A stretch of 64,000 nucleotides of DNA from positions 434,001 through 498,000 of the forward strand of contig NZ_CP004387.1 in NCBI RefSeq assembly GCF_000299335.2. The letters run 5' to 3'. The stretch's first letter is position 1. The number at the start of each line of letters is the position of its first letter. Below, one piece after another: positions 17,445 to 27,112 of the stretch. The stretch comes from Isoalcanivorax pacificus W11-5. GTDB lineage: Bacteria > Pseudomonadota > Gammaproteobacteria > Pseudomonadales > Alcanivoracaceae. A program made the position numbers and the translations under genes. A model generated the notes under the pieces. That model did no database searches and had not been told where the DNA came from. It worked only from the letters and a program-made list of their open reading frames with translations.

Positions 17445-19301
17445 TCAGTTGCTGGCGCAACCGGCGGCGCTGATTTCCGCCGGGTCGCTGCTGGCGCGGT
17501 CTTTCAGGTTGCCGAGGAAGCGGGCTTGCACTTCCACCTGATTGTCCTCACGCAGCAGAAGGTGGTTGCGCAGGAAGCCGATGCGACGGCCCCCGCTTTC
17601 TTCAACATAACGACCGTAGCTTCGGCGGTAAAATTCCGATGACAGCGTGGTGCCGTTGCTCGCCTTCACCAGTGCATAGCGCCAGCTGTTGACGGCGCCG
17701 TCGTCGCTGACACTCAGGCGCAGCACATCGCACAGCGCGTAGCCGCTGTTGTAGCTGGTGTCATCCTCGATCACCGTCAGCGTAATGTCGCCCAGTGCCT
17801 TGAGTTCGCTCAGGAGTGCTGTCTCTTCGTCCGGCAAGGGGCGTTCCTCCAGTTCTATCGTGCTGCTGGAAAAGACACCCTCGCCAAGCTGTGTCGTGCG
17901 TGTCAGGCGCCACGCCACGGGTATCAGCATGTCCGGGCTGACAATCACATCAAAGCTCAGTGTCTGCGAGGCGCTTTCCTCTCTGCTCAGGTGGTAGGCA
18001 AATTCGGGACGGCTCGGGTTGGTGGTGTAATCGTTAAAACGGTAGCTGGGGTCTGCCGGGTCGAACTGATAGCCGTCCACGGTGACAACGCCCTGTGCAT
18101 CAATCTCCACAAAGACACTGCTGCCAGGTGTCAGGGCGCTGTTGCCGCTGAAAGTCGGTGATTTTTCCACCAGCGTCGACGAATAGACACCGTTCAGCGG
18201 GCCGAGCTTTTCGGCAGCGGGCGTGTCCGCCTGTTCGGCGCGCAACTGGCCGAGGAACACCGGCACGCCGAACGGGCCCTGCGGGCGTGAGGCATCGCCG
18301 ACGTTGATTTCATTGAAAGTGCCGGTGTCGTTGCTGCTCAGCGCGTACTCCACGTCGCCATCGCGCCAGATGATTTCTGGCAGGTGCGGGGTGCCGCCAA
18401 AAAGACGGTGGTAAGGATTGCCGAGTACCGTGCCCTCAATGCTCAGTGTGTTGTCCTCGCCGACCACCACGCTCACGGCCTGTTCGTCGACGAAATCACA
18501 GGCGTTGCCGCAGCCTTCGCCGCCGCCCGCATAGAACACCAGCGAGTAGGTGCCGGTCAGCGCGGCGTTCACCGTGGCTGCGGAGGTGCCGCTGCCTGTG
18601 CCGCCGCTCGCTGGCGCTTGCGGCAGGCTGGCGCCGCTGGTGAAACTGGCGCGCAACGCCTCATGGCTGTCCAGGCCGCTCCCCTGGCTGCCGTCGCCGA
18701 GCTGTTCCAGCAACTGGTCATACGGGTCGCTGGCCGGGTTGGCGGTGAAGGGCGCCGTAAAGGGCGCCGTGCTGCCGTTGGGCCAGCTGCCCGGCGGGGT
18801 GTAGCCCGCGTTGACCAGCGCGGTGCGCAGCGCCGTGGCCGCGCTGGCCAGCTGCGGAGCCAGCGTGTCCAGGCCGGCATCGCCAGTGGCCGGGTCGGCG
18901 AACCAGTCCGGCAGCGCCTGGCCGGACAGCGCATTGATCTGCAACGCCAGCGCCAGGTCGGTCAGTGGCGTAATGTTCACATTGCCGGCCCGGGTGGCCA
19001 GGCTGTAGAGCGTGACCACGGGCGTGCCGCCTTCCACACGCAATGCGCACGGCAGCGCGGCAGCGCTGGCCAGGCTACCGCGCCAGGTGCCGTTGGCCGC
19101 GGTGGTAACGGTATCGGTAAAGCCGGTGCCGTCGGCGCACCGGGCAGAGACGGTGCCACTGGCGATGCCGGCGCCCACGGCGGCGGTGCCGTGCAGGCCA
19201 TTGGGGTTCTGGCGGCTGCCGCCGTCGCCACCGCAGGCACTGAGCAGCGTGGTGGCGAGAAGGGCGGCGCACCAGGGCAGCCGGTAAGCGAATGCAGTCA
19301 T
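17445..19301 (-). CDS. Predicted lipoprotein B (paralogue of lipoprotein A)
   Basis: A 618-residue lipoprotein with signal MTAFAYRLPWCAALLATTLLSAC and lipidation C23 followed by GGD. Residues about 35-95 repeat the carboxypeptidase-regulatory-like pattern (GTAAVGAGIASGTVSARC, then NGTWRGSLASAAALPC), followed by NITPLTDLALALQIN and PPGSWPNGSTAPFTAPF. The C-terminal 380 residues are beta-rich and not clearly shared with lipoprotein A; they contain CGNACDFVDEQ near residue 230. ATG 19301 is chosen for AGGA eight bases upstream and the signal peptide. It points away from envZ. Function unknown; its relation to lipoprotein A suggests a common task or duplication. Confidence 0.78.
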   Translation of the reverse strand: MTAFAYRLPWCAALLATTLLSACGGDGGSRQNPNGLHGTAAVGAGIASGTVSARCADGTGFTDTVTTAANGTWRGSLASAAALPCALRVEGGTPVVTLYSLATRAGNVNITPLTDLALALQINALSGQALPDWFADPATGDAGLDTLAPQLASAATALRTALVNAGYTPPGSWPNGSTAPFTAPFTANPASDPYDQLLEQLGDGSQGSGLDSHEALRASFTSGASLPQAPASGGTGSGTSAATVNAALTGTYSLVFYAGGGEGCGNACDFVDEQAVSVVVGEDNTLSIEGTVLGNPYHRLFGGTPHLPEIIWRDGDVEYALSSNDTGTFNEINVGDASRPQGPFGVPVFLGQLRAEQADTPAAEKLGPLNGVYSSTLVEKSPTFSGNSALTPGSSVFVEIDAQGVVTVDGYQFDPADPSYRFNDYTTNPSRPEFAYHLSREESASQTLSFDVIVSPDMLIPVAWRLTRTTQLGEGVFSSSTIELEERPLPDEETALLSELKALGDITLTVIEDDTSYNSGYALCDVLRLSVSDDGAVNSWRYALVKASNGTTLSSEFYRRSYGRYVEESGGRRIGFLRNHLLLREDNQVEVQARFLGNLKDRASSDPAEISAAGCASN

Positions 19302-19461
19302 GATGAACGTCCTGTCGTGAGAGGAAAGACAGGCAGTGTAAAAACCGGAACAGGGCAAGCGGCACCCTGAAACAAGGGGGCGGCGCAGGAAAGCGCGGCC
19401 GGGGGCTTTCGGTTAGTATGAGTGCAGCTCGTCCGCACGTCCCTCGACAGGAATGTACTGC

Positions 19462-20784
19462 ATGCGCATCAACCTGCTTCCCAGAACCGCCTTTGCCCGC
19501 TCAGCGGTGGTGGTCGGTCTGGTGATTTTCCTGACTCAGGTGCTGACGCTGTGGTTCTTTGCGCGCAATGCCTACCTGCCGGGTATCCGGGAATATTCGC
19601 GCCTGACGCTGTTGCAGGCAGAGCTGTCGGTATACGAAGAAACCCGCGACGCAGAAGCCGCTGCCCGGCTGGGCGAGGTGAGCGGCATCATGATGGCCAC
19701 GCCGCCGTCCGCCGAGGACAGCCAGGTGCCATTGATCAGCCGGCCGGTGGTGAACAGTTTCCGGTTGGAGATCGAGGAACTGTTTGGTGAGCCGGTAAAT
19801 ATCCGTTTTGAGGACAGCCGTCGTCCGGTGCTGTGGATCAATACACCCTCGTTTCAGGGGCAGTGGCTGCGCGTGCCGATGACCTTTTTCCGTGATTACG
19901 ACCGTTACCTGCTGGTGGGCTGGGGTGTGACCGTGCCGTTGTTCGCGGTGATCGCGGGCCTGCTGATCGCGCGCGGTCTGAACCGGCCCCTGAAACGACT
20001 GGAACAGGTGGCTGCCGTGGTGGGCCGGGGTGATCCGGTGCCGCCGCTGAATGATCGCAACGGGCCGGAAGAAATCAATGCGGTGAACCGCGCCTTCAAC
20101 CGCATGACACGCGAGCTGGCGCAGGCGCAGCGTGATCGCGCACTGTTGTTGGCGGGCGTGTCGCACGACCTGCGTACGCCGCTGACGCGCCTGCGGCTGT
20201 CGGCGGAGTTTATTGCGGATGAAGAACTTTCCGAAGGCATCATTGGCGACATCGAGGACATGGACGCGATCCTCGAACAGTTCATCGGTTTTATCCGCGA
20301 CGGCGCGGATGAAGTGGCCAGTTACGAAAACATCAATGTGCTGGTGGAAGATGTCTGCGCCAAGTTTGATCACCTTGATCTGGATATTGACCTGCGTCAT
20401 GTACCGCGCCTGATGCTCAAGCGGCTGACGTTCAAGCGCCTGCTGACCAACCTGATGACCAACGCCATGAAATATGGCGAGCCGCCGGTGGAAGTCTCCA
20501 CGCAACTGTCAGGCCAGGACGTGGTGCTGACGGTGCGCGATCATGGGCAGGGTGTACGGGATGAAGATATCCCGACATTGTTGCAGCCTTTTTCGCGAGG
20601 CGAGAAAGCGCGCACCGTGACCGGTTCCGGTCTGGGGCTGGCGATCGTGAAACGTATCGTGGACATGCACCATGGGCAGGTGCGTCTGGTGAATCACCCG
20701 GATGGTGGGCTGCAGGTGGAAATCCGGTTGCCAGTGACTGGGAGGTTCGTGCAGCCGGAGGCGCTGTCGGCACGGGTGCGGTAA
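19462..20784 (+). CDS. envZ: Sensor histidine kinase EnvZ/AmgS
   Basis: A 440-residue kinase: TM1 at about residues 13-33, a periplasmic part with [17 protein letters not shown] and [22 protein letters not shown]2 at 150-171, HAMP ([21 protein letters not shown]), phosphoacceptor H235 in [16 protein letters not shown], and HATPase with [20 protein letters not shown] and [13 protein letters not shown]. The HAMP-H-box wording is EnvZ-like, so it is the cognate kinase of OmpR at 11074. An ATG at 19453 is possible, but 19462 has AGGA nine bases upstream. In related genomes envZ follows ompR directly; here it is split off by the lipoprotein/two-component block and probably has its own promoter. 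Confidence 0.9.
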   Translation: MRINLLPRTAFARSAVVVGLVIFLTQVLTLWFFARNAYLPGIREYSRLTLLQAELSVYEETRDAEAAARLGEVSGIMMATPPSAEDSQVPLISRPVVNSFRLEIEELFGEPVNIRFEDSRRPVLWINTPSFQGQWLRVPMTFFRDYDRYLLVGWGVTVPLFAVIAGLLIARGLNRPLKRLEQVAAVVGRGDPVPPLNDRNGPEEINAVNRAFNRMTRELAQAQRDRALLLAGVSHDLRTPLTRLRLSAEFIADEELSEGIIGDIEDMDAILEQFIGFIRDGADEVASYENINVLVEDVCAKFDHLDLDIDLRHVPRLMLKRLTFKRLLTNLMTNAMKYGEPPVEVSTQLSGQDVVLTVRDHGQGVRDEDIPTLLQPFSRGEKARTVTGSGLGLAIVKRIVDMHHGQVRLVNHPDGGLQVEIRLPVTGRFVQPEALSARVR

Positions 20785-20813
20785 AGAAAACAGCCGGCTT
20801 GTTTTCTGAGCAT

Positions 20814-20837
20814 AAAAAAGGGCGCCCGAAGGCGCCC
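20814..20837 (-). terminator. Intrinsic terminator of DUF4168 gene
   Basis: Read on the minus strand: GGGCGCC, TTCG tetraloop, GGCGCCC, then six Ts. A textbook terminator 32 bases after the DUF4168 stop codon. Confidence 0.9.
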
Positions 20838-20868
20838 GGTTACTGCCTGAACAGACGGACCAGACTGT

Positions 20869-21267
20869 TCAGAGCATGCCTTCCACGCGCTGCCGCAGGT
20901 TGTCGTCATACGGCAGCATTTGCGCGATACGGTTGTAGGTGCCCACGTCCAGGTCTTCATCCTGCACGGCTTCCACCATTTCCTGTTGCATGTTCATCTG
21001 CACTTCAGCGACCTTTTCCGGGTCATCGGCCTGCTGGGCCTCGCTGACATATTTCTCGCGGATTTCCTCCACTTTTTTGTGGGCGCCCGCGAATTTCTCC
21101 AGCTCTTCATCACTGACTTCGGCAGCCGCTGCCGGCGCCTGATTCTGAGCCGCACCCGGCGCCGGAGCCGGCGATTGCGGTGTGCCGGCGTTGTCGGCGA
21201 ACGCCATGCTGCCCAGGCCCATGGCGGCAACGGCGATAACGAGGGGTTTCAGTCGGATTTGCATCAT
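20869..21267 (-). CDS. DUF4168 domain protein, periplasmic
   Basis: A 132-residue exported protein. A signal peptide ends at SMAFA before DNAGTP, followed by a Pro/Ala/Gln-rich linker and a DUF4168 domain (VSDEELEKFAGAHKKVEEIREKY ... EMVEAVQDEDLDVGTYNRIAQML). The domain is an acidic helical bundle of unknown function found in periplasmic proteins. GGAG lies four bases before the first ATG (21267) and seven before the second (21264), so either may be used. It is a single-gene unit with its own terminator. Confidence 0.85.
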   Translation of the reverse strand: MMQIRLKPLVIAVAAMGLGSMAFADNAGTPQSPAPAPGAAQNQAPAAAAEVSDEELEKFAGAHKKVEEIREKYVSEAQQADDPEKVAEVQMNMQQEMVEAVQDEDLDVGTYNRIAQMLPYDDNLRQRVEGML

Positions 21268-21489
21268 GCTTCTCCTTCAGTGGCTGATAGTCATGGAAAC
21301 TTTATGCAGTGCTCGTGCATGCCGTTCCTGTGCAATTCCGACCGGCTTGAAGACAGAAGTTCCGGCGCGAGCCCGGAACTGGGTCACGCGATGCGGCTGC
21401 ATCCCGCATGAGCCGCGGGTTTCGGGCCTGTAAGAAAATGTTTCGCGAAGGGTGAGAGAAGGGGTGGCGGTGCAAAATTCTGTTGATTC

Positions 21490-21516
21490 GCCACACGCCA
21501 GCCGGTGGCGTGTGGC
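21490..21516 (-). terminator. Hairpin downstream of ndh
   Basis: GCCACACGCCA pairs perfectly with TGGCGTGTGGC around GCCGG, starting 16 bases after the ndh stop. A T run (TTTT) comes only 12 or so bases later, so termination strength is uncertain. Confidence 0.45.
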
Positions 21517-21531
21517 GCAGCGTGCGTGCCG

Positions 21532-22827
21532 TCAGTGCAGTTTCAGGCGTGGACGCACCAGCCGGTTGAAGCGGCCGGCGACCAGCAACATCAGCGTGCG
21601 CGGCCAGCCATACAGCGCGGCCTGGTGCAGGCGATACAGGCTGATGTACATCATGCGTGCGAGCCAGCCCTCGACGAAGAAATTGCCGCCCTTGAGGTTG
21701 CCCATCAGCATGCCCACCGAGTTGTACTGGCTCAGCGACACCAGCGAGCCACGGTCCTTGTAGGTAAAGGGTTGCAGTGGCTTGTCATATTGCAGCAGAC
21801 GCTCGAAATTCTTCGCCATGTGCTGGGCCATCTGCTGGGCCGATTGCGCACGGGGCGGAATCGGTTTCTCGCTGCCGGGCAGCAGGCAGGCGGCACAGTC
21901 ACCGATGACGAAAATGCGCGGCTGTCCCTTCGCCTGCAACGTCGGCTCGACCACGATCTGGTTGATGCGATTGCGCTCCAGGCCGTCGATACCGCCGAGG
22001 ACATCCGGGGCTTTTACCCCCGCCGCCCAGACCAGCAGGTCGGCGGTGATGTCGTCGCCGTTTTTGACCACAAAGGTGTTTGGCTCTGCGCGTTCCACCA
22101 GCGTGTTCACATGCACTTGCACGCCAAGCGCTTCCAGCCGTGCGTGTGCCGTGGCGGAGACCCGCTCGGTCAGCACCGGCAGGATGCGCGGCGCGGCTTC
22201 GATCAGATGCACATTCAGTTGCTTGCGGTCCAGGTGCTCGTGGCCATACAGCTTGAGCATGGAAATGGCATGGTGGATTTCCGCTGCCAGCTCCACACCG
22301 GTGGCGCCGCCGCCGACAATGGCCACCGACAGCGGTGCATTGACGTGATTGGCATGCAGGCAGGCGTTGAGGAAGCGCTCGCGAAAGCGATCTGCCTGCT
22401 GCCGGCTGTCGAGAAACAGTGCGTGCTCGCGCACGCCGGGCGTATTGAAGTCGTTGCTCTGGCTGCCCACGGCAAGCACGAGGTAATCGTAGGCCAGCTT
22501 GCGTTCGGGCAGGACTTCTTCGCCCTGCTGGTCATGTACGGGCGCCAGCGTCACGGTCTGTCCGGCGGCGTCGACCTGGGTCAGGGTGCCGGGCTCGAAA
22601 CGGTAGTGGTTCAGGCGCGCATGGGCGCGGTAGTCCACCGCATCCAGATCGGCATCAATGGCACCGGTGGCGACCTCGTGGTAGCGCGGTTTCCATACGT
22701 GGATGCTGCTGCTGTCCACCAGGGTGATGTCGGCGAGATGATGCTTGCCCAGTTTGCGGCCCAGAAAGGTGACCAGTGGCAGGCCACCGGCGCCGCCGCC
22801 GATAACCAGGATTTTTGCTGCCCCCAT
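21532..22827 (-). CDS. ndh: NADH:quinone oxidoreductase type II (NDH-2)
   Basis: A 431-residue FAD enzyme that passes electrons from NADH to quinone without pumping protons. Motifs: FAD-binding ILVIGGGAGGLPLV at the N terminus, NADH-binding SVAIVGGGATGVELAAEI (about residue 165), second FAD site IFVIGDCAAC (about 305), and the C-terminal membrane-binding part (GNFFVEGWLARMMYISLYRLHQAALYGWPR). GGAGG five bases before the ATG fixes the start at 22827; an upstream 37-codon extension is ignored. It stands alone, divergent from the heme operon. Confidence 0.93.
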   Translation of the reverse strand: MGAAKILVIGGGAGGLPLVTFLGRKLGKHHLADITLVDSSSIHVWKPRYHEVATGAIDADLDAVDYRAHARLNHYRFEPGTLTQVDAAGQTVTLAPVHDQQGEEVLPERKLAYDYLVLAVGSQSNDFNTPGVREHALFLDSRQQADRFRERFLNACLHANHVNAPLSVAIVGGGATGVELAAEIHHAISMLKLYGHEHLDRKQLNVHLIEAAPRILPVLTERVSATAHARLEALGVQVHVNTLVERAEPNTFVVKNGDDITADLLVWAAGVKAPDVLGGIDGLERNRINQIVVEPTLQAKGQPRIFVIGDCAACLLPGSEKPIPPRAQSAQQMAQHMAKNFERLLQYDKPLQPFTYKDRGSLVSLSQYNSVGMLMGNLKGGNFFVEGWLARMMYISLYRLHQAALYGWPRTLMLLVAGRFNRLVRPRLKLH

Positions 22828-23146
22828 GCATACCTCCGGATGGTCGGTGGAGAGTGCGGAAATCCGTCGGGATTTCCCGGCCTGCCACCACGGGGCGTCG
22901 TGGCAGGGTCCCCCGCGGGCGAAGACAGCCGCAGGCACGGGTCAGGGTGATGGATGGCCCGTGAAAGCGCGCAGTTTAGACCTTGAACCCAACAAGTCCA
23001 TAGGTCGGCAGGTGTAATTTTGTGCGACTGGCCGGTCCATCCGGTGTGCGACGGAAGTCGCTGCATGCCGCACCGGGCGCCTGTTTCGGCTACACTTCGG
23101 CCTCCCGATGGCCCGACAGGGCCGGGTGAATGACACAGGAGAAACC
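22828..23146. other. Intergenic region between divergent ndh and hemC
   Basis: 319 bases that must carry promoters for both genes. A TACACT hexamer near 23091 could be the hemC -10 box but has no good -35. No riboswitch-like or strong hairpin structure was recognised. Confidence 0.35.
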
Positions 23147-24079
23147 ATGAGCAGCACCCTGATACGCATCGCGACCCGTTCCAGCCCGTTGGCCATCTGG
23201 CAGGCGGAATTTGTGCAGCAACGCCTGGAAGCGTTGCATCACGGGTTGCGCGTGGAGCTGGTGCGGATCAAGACCCAGGGCGACAAGATCCTGGATACCC
23301 CGCTGGCGAAGATCGGCGGCAAGGGCCTGTTCGTGAAGGAACTGGAAGAGGCGATGCGCGACGGCCGTGCCGATATCGCGGTGCACTCGATGAAAGATGT
23401 GCCGATGGTGCTGCCGGAAGGCTTTGCGCTGCCGGTGATCTGTGAACGGCACGATCCCCGCGACGCGTTTGTCTCGCCGCAGTACACCGGCCTGGCAGCA
23501 CTGCCGCAGGGCGCCCGCGTCGGCACGTCGAGCCTGCGCCGCCAGGCACAGCTGCGGGCGCAGCGGCCGGACCTGTCGGTGACCAGCCTGCGCGGCAATG
23601 TACAGACGCGCCTGGGCAAGCTCGACGCAGGGGAATTCGACGCCATTCTGCTGGCCGCCGCAGGCCTCAAGCGGCTGGCACTGGACGCGCGCATTCGCTG
23701 CGAACTGCCGCCGGAGGTGAGCCTGCCGGCGGTAGGCCAGGGCGCGGTCGGGATTGAATGCCGTGCTGACGACGACGCGGTGGCCGCCCTGCTGGCGCCG
23801 CTGAACGATGTCGATACCTGGGACCGGGTCGTGGCCGAGCGGGCCATGAACCGGCGCCTGGAAGGCGGCTGCCAGGTGCCGATCGGCGGCTATGCCGAAC
23901 TGCAGGGCGACACGGTCTGGTTGCGCGGCCTGGTGGCCAGCGAAGACGGCAGCGAGGTGCTGCGCGCCGAGGCCCGGGGCCCGCGCACCGACGCCGAGGC
24001 CCTCGGCATCCGTGTCGCCGATGCGCTGCTGGCGCAGGGCGCCGACCGTATTCTCGGCGAGATCTACGGGCGCGCCTGA
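23147..24079 (+). CDS. hemC: Hydroxymethylbilane synthase (porphobilinogen deaminase)
   Basis: A 310-residue enzyme joining four porphobilinogens into hydroxymethylbilane. Visible: N-terminal [26 protein letters not shown], the substrate-binding [11 protein letters not shown] and [12 protein letters not shown], and [13 protein letters not shown], whose cysteine holds the dipyrromethane cofactor. AGGAG lies six to eight bases before the ATG. Its TGA shares one base with the hemD ATG, so the two are translationally coupled. Confidence 0.96.
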   Translation: MSSTLIRIATRSSPLAIWQAEFVQQRLEALHHGLRVELVRIKTQGDKILDTPLAKIGGKGLFVKELEEAMRDGRADIAVHSMKDVPMVLPEGFALPVICERHDPRDAFVSPQYTGLAALPQGARVGTSSLRRQAQLRAQRPDLSVTSLRGNVQTRLGKLDAGEFDAILLAAAGLKRLALDARIRCELPPEVSLPAVGQGAVGIECRADDDAVAALLAPLNDVDTWDRVVAERAMNRRLEGGCQVPIGGYAELQGDTVWLRGLVASEDGSEVLRAEARGPRTDAEALGIRVADALLAQGADRILGEIYGRA

Positions 24080-24804
24080 TGAGCCTGCGCGTGCTGGTGA
24101 CCCGGCCGGCCGGGCAGGAAGCCCCGGTGATGGCGTTGCTCGCCGGGGCCGGGTTTATTCCGCTGCACCAGAGCACCCTGTGCATCGAGCCGCGCGTGCT
24201 GGACGCGCGTGAGCGCGGCTACCTGATGAACCTGGATCAGTATCACGCGGTATTCCTGGTCAGCACCAACGCTGTGCGGCGGGCGGTCGAGGCGCTGGCC
24301 GATTACTGGCCGCAGTGGCCCGTCGGGGTGCACTGGATCGCGGTCGGTGAAGCCACCGCCGCCGTATTGATCGACGCCGGTCTGCCTGCCGAAGTGCCGC
24401 AGAGCGGTTTCAATTCCGAAGCCGTGCTGGCGCTGCCCGCGCTGCAGTCCCTGGATGAAAAACAGGTGCTGGTACTGCGCGGTGAAGGTGGCCGCCCCCT
24501 GTTCGCCGAGACACTGGCGACCCGTGGCGCACGGGTGGACCAAGTGGCGCTGTATCGCCGCGTCTGCAATCCGGCGTTTCAGTGGCCGGCACCGCCAGTG
24601 GATGTGGCACTGGTGACCAGCGTGGAAAGCTGGCACTGTTTGCAGCAGCACCGTCCGCCACAACAGATGTTGCTGGTGGCGGGCAGCGCACGCATCGGCG
24701 CCGCTATCCGCGCGGCGGGGTACGGAAACCTGACAGTGGCGGCGAGCCCGCACGACGAGGATATGGTGGCATGTCTGACACAACACCTGATGAAAAACCG
24801 GTAA
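24079..24804 (+). CDS. hemD: Uroporphyrinogen-III synthase
   Basis: A 241-residue enzyme closing hydroxymethylbilane into uroporphyrinogen III with inversion of ring D. The family is poorly conserved in sequence; the recognisable parts are LRVLVTRPAGQE at the start, VFLVSTNAVRRAVEAL, WIAVGEATAAVL, VLVLRGEGGRPLFAETL and VALYRRV. The position directly after hemC, with a one-base overlap, supports the call. Its 3-prime end overlaps hemX by 34 bases. Confidence 0.92.
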   Translation: MSLRVLVTRPAGQEAPVMALLAGAGFIPLHQSTLCIEPRVLDARERGYLMNLDQYHAVFLVSTNAVRRAVEALADYWPQWPVGVHWIAVGEATAAVLIDAGLPAEVPQSGFNSEAVLALPALQSLDEKQVLVLRGEGGRPLFAETLATRGARVDQVALYRRVCNPAFQWPAPPVDVALVTSVESWHCLQQHRPPQQMLLVAGSARIGAAIRAAGYGNLTVAASPHDEDMVACLTQHLMKNR

Positions 24805-25865
24805 CACCTCCCACCCCTCCCTCAGACACGCCCCCTGTGGCACCGGCTGCCCCGGCCAAGGGCGATACGCCCGCGCCCCAGGCAGTGCCGCCGAAACGAC
24901 CACCACCGCGCACGCCACAGCGCCGCAAGCGCGGCTGGCTGGGACCATTGCTGCTGCTTCTGTTGATCCTGGCCTGCGCCTTCTTTGCCTGGCAGTGGTG
25001 GCAGGGGCTGCAGCGCCACCAGGGCGACTGGCGTGCAGCGGTGGCCGCGCTGCAGCACGGCCACGAGCAACTGGCCGGCGACATGGCGGCCGAGCACCGC
25101 GCTGCCACGGAGCGCATGGCACAGATGGAGGCCGAGCTGGCGGCCCGCGAGCAGGCCGCGCCGGTATCAGGTGAACAGCACTGGCTGATCAACGAAGCGA
25201 TTTCCCTGGCCAGCCTGGCCGAGCAGCAACTGTTGCTGACCGGCGACCCGGAGGCGGCCCGCCGGCTGTTGCGCGCCGCCGACGAGGTGCTGGCACGCAG
25301 TGAGGCGCCGGAGACGGTCCGCCTGCGCGCTGCGCTGGCAGCGGATATCGAGAAACTGGCCGCTGCCGACCATGTTGATCTGGTGGCGGTGATGCTGCGG
25401 CTGGACGGCCTGCAGCAACAGGTGCCGGAGCTGGTATTGCCGCGCCGTGAGCGCACTGCCGTACCGGCAGCCGAACAGGCGCAACCTGTCGCGCCGTCTG
25501 CCACGCCGCCGTCATTCTGGGAACGCCTGCTGTCACGCCTGCCGGTGCAGGTGCGCCGCCACCAGGGCGCAGTGCCGTTGCCGCTGGAGGCAGACAGCCG
25601 GCAGTTGCTGCGCCTGAATCTGGAAAGCGTGCTGCAGGAAGCACGGCTGGCACTGATGCAGGGCCGTGCTCCCCTGTACGACGCGGCACTGGAGCGCGCC
25701 GATACGCTGCTGGCCGAGTGGTTTGCGGACAGTGATCCGGCAGTAATCGCTTTCCGTGAGGCGCTGGCCGAACTGCGCGCCGTACCGGTCACACGCGCAC
25801 TGCCCGATATCGGTGACGGACTGGCGGCCCTGAAACAGGCGCGTGCCGGGGAGGCGCAACAATGA
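24771..25865 (+). CDS. hemX: HemX-family membrane protein
   Basis: A 364-residue protein: a Pro/Thr-rich cytoplasmic N terminus of about 55 residues (repeated PPTPPSDTPP), a basic RRKRGW stop, one membrane helix (LGPLLLLLLILACAFFAWQW), then a coiled-coil-prone periplasmic domain with the family block LINEAISLASLAEQQLLLTGDPEAARRLL. HemX proteins are annotated as uroporphyrinogen methyltransferase-like, but no SAM-binding motif is present, so the enzyme label is not supported. The ATG 24771 lies inside hemD and its stop overlaps hemY by four bases (ATGA). Confidence 0.88.
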   Translation: MSDTTPDEKPVTPPTPPSDTPPVAPAAPAKGDTPAPQAVPPKRPPPRTPQRRKRGWLGPLLLLLLILACAFFAWQWWQGLQRHQGDWRAAVAALQHGHEQLAGDMAAEHRAATERMAQMEAELAAREQAAPVSGEQHWLINEAISLASLAEQQLLLTGDPEAARRLLRAADEVLARSEAPETVRLRAALAADIEKLAAADHVDLVAVMLRLDGLQQQVPELVLPRRERTAVPAAEQAQPVAPSATPPSFWERLLSRLPVQVRRHQGAVPLPLEADSRQLLRLNLESVLQEARLALMQGRAPLYDAALERADTLLAEWFADSDPAVIAFREALAELRAVPVTRALPDIGDGLAALKQARAGEAQQ

Positions 25866-27112
25866 AGCGGCGGCTGCTGGTCCTGTTCGTCATTTTTGCC
25901 GCTGCGCTGGCCCTGGCGTTATGGCTGGGCAACTTCCTGCTGCGTGAGCCGGGTTATGTGCTGATCGTGCGGGGCCGCACAGAGCTGGAAACTTCACTGG
26001 CGTTTCTGGTGCTGGTGTTGCTGGCCGGCGCCTTTGCGCTGGTACTGCTGACCGTGCTGGCAGGGCCCCTGTGGCAACTGCTGACCCCGGCGAGCTGGAG
26101 CCACTGGCGCCGTCGCCGCGCCGGATCGCTGCGTTTGCAGAATGGCTTGCTGGCGCTGGCTGCCGGTCACTGGCGCGAGGCCGAAGAACAGTTGCGTGCC
26201 GCCGCGAACCAGACCGACTGGCCGTTGCCGGCGCTGCTGGCCGCCGCCGTGGCGGCGCGCCAGCGGGGCGATGGCGATGCCGAGCGTTACTGGCTGCGCA
26301 ATGCCTCGGACTTTCCCCGTGGCCGTTTGCCGGCCGCGCTGCTGGCGGCGCGCTTTGCACTGACCGACAACAACCCGACCCGTGCCCGCGAACTGCTCGA
26401 CGCCGAACGACCACGCCATGGCGACAGCCCGGTGCTGCTGCAACTGCTGGCCGAAGCGTATAGCCGCGCGGGCGACTGGGCGGCGGTCTGCGAACTGATC
26501 CCGACGCTGCGCCGGTTGAGCCTGGACGCCAACCTCGATCTGCGCGAACGCCGCGCCTGGCATGCGCGCATGCGTCAGGCCGCCACACAGCCCGGCTTTA
26601 CCGACGCTGCGCAGCGTCGGGAGTCCCTGCACAGGCTATGGAAGAAAATGCCCGCCGAGCTGCGCCATGAACCCCAGCTGCGCGCGCAGTACGCGGGTTA
26701 TCTGGCACAACTGGAAGACGGCGCCGGCGCACTGAAAATCGTCACCGGCGAGTTGGACAAGCGCTGGGACGACGGCCTGCCGGCGGTGCTGGAGGCCATC
26801 AATGACGTACCACCGGAACAGTTGCTGACACGGCTGGAGCGCTGGCTGCAGGAGCGTCCCGGCAATCAGGTGTTGCTGCTTACCGCCGGGCGGGTGGCGC
26901 TGAAAGCAAAACTGTGGGGCAAGGCGCGCAGTTTCTTTGAAACCGCTGCGCAGAGCGGCAGCGGCACGGCGATGGCAGAACTGGCGCGCCTGTACGATGC
27001 GCTGGGCGATGAGCCGCGTGCGCGTGACATGTTGCACCGGCAACTTGGCGTGCAGCGGCAGCAGTTGCCGAGTTTGCCGCTGCCGGAGCGTGGTCGGACG
27101 TCGGACGTCTGA
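25862..27112 (+). CDS. hemY: HemY-family membrane TPR protein
   Basis: A 416-residue inner-membrane protein. Two hydrophobic segments (about residues 5-25 and 40-63) are followed by a long helical tetratricopeptide-like region. The family start is recognisable: LALWLGNFLLREPGYVLIVRGRTELETSLAF. It is the enterobacterial/pseudomonad HemY, not the Bacillus protoporphyrinogen oxidase of the same name; its role in heme synthesis is unproven. The last residues GRTSDV are encoded by the left arm of a GACGTC repeat (27092-27122), so the natural C terminus has been replaced or extended by repeat DNA. Confidence 0.88.
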   Translation: MKRRLLVLFVIFAAALALALWLGNFLLREPGYVLIVRGRTELETSLAFLVLVLLAGAFALVLLTVLAGPLWQLLTPASWSHWRRRRAGSLRLQNGLLALAAGHWREAEEQLRAAANQTDWPLPALLAAAVAARQRGDGDAERYWLRNASDFPRGRLPAALLAARFALTDNNPTRARELLDAERPRHGDSPVLLQLLAEAYSRAGDWAAVCELIPTLRRLSLDANLDLRERRAWHARMRQAATQPGFTDAAQRRESLHRLWKKMPAELRHEPQLRAQYAGYLAQLEDGAGALKIVTGELDKRWDDGLPAVLEAINDVPPEQLLTRLERWLQERPGNQVLLLTAGRVALKAKLWGKARSFFETAAQSGSGTAMAELARLYDALGDEPRARDMLHRQLGVQRQQLPSLPLPERGRTSDV

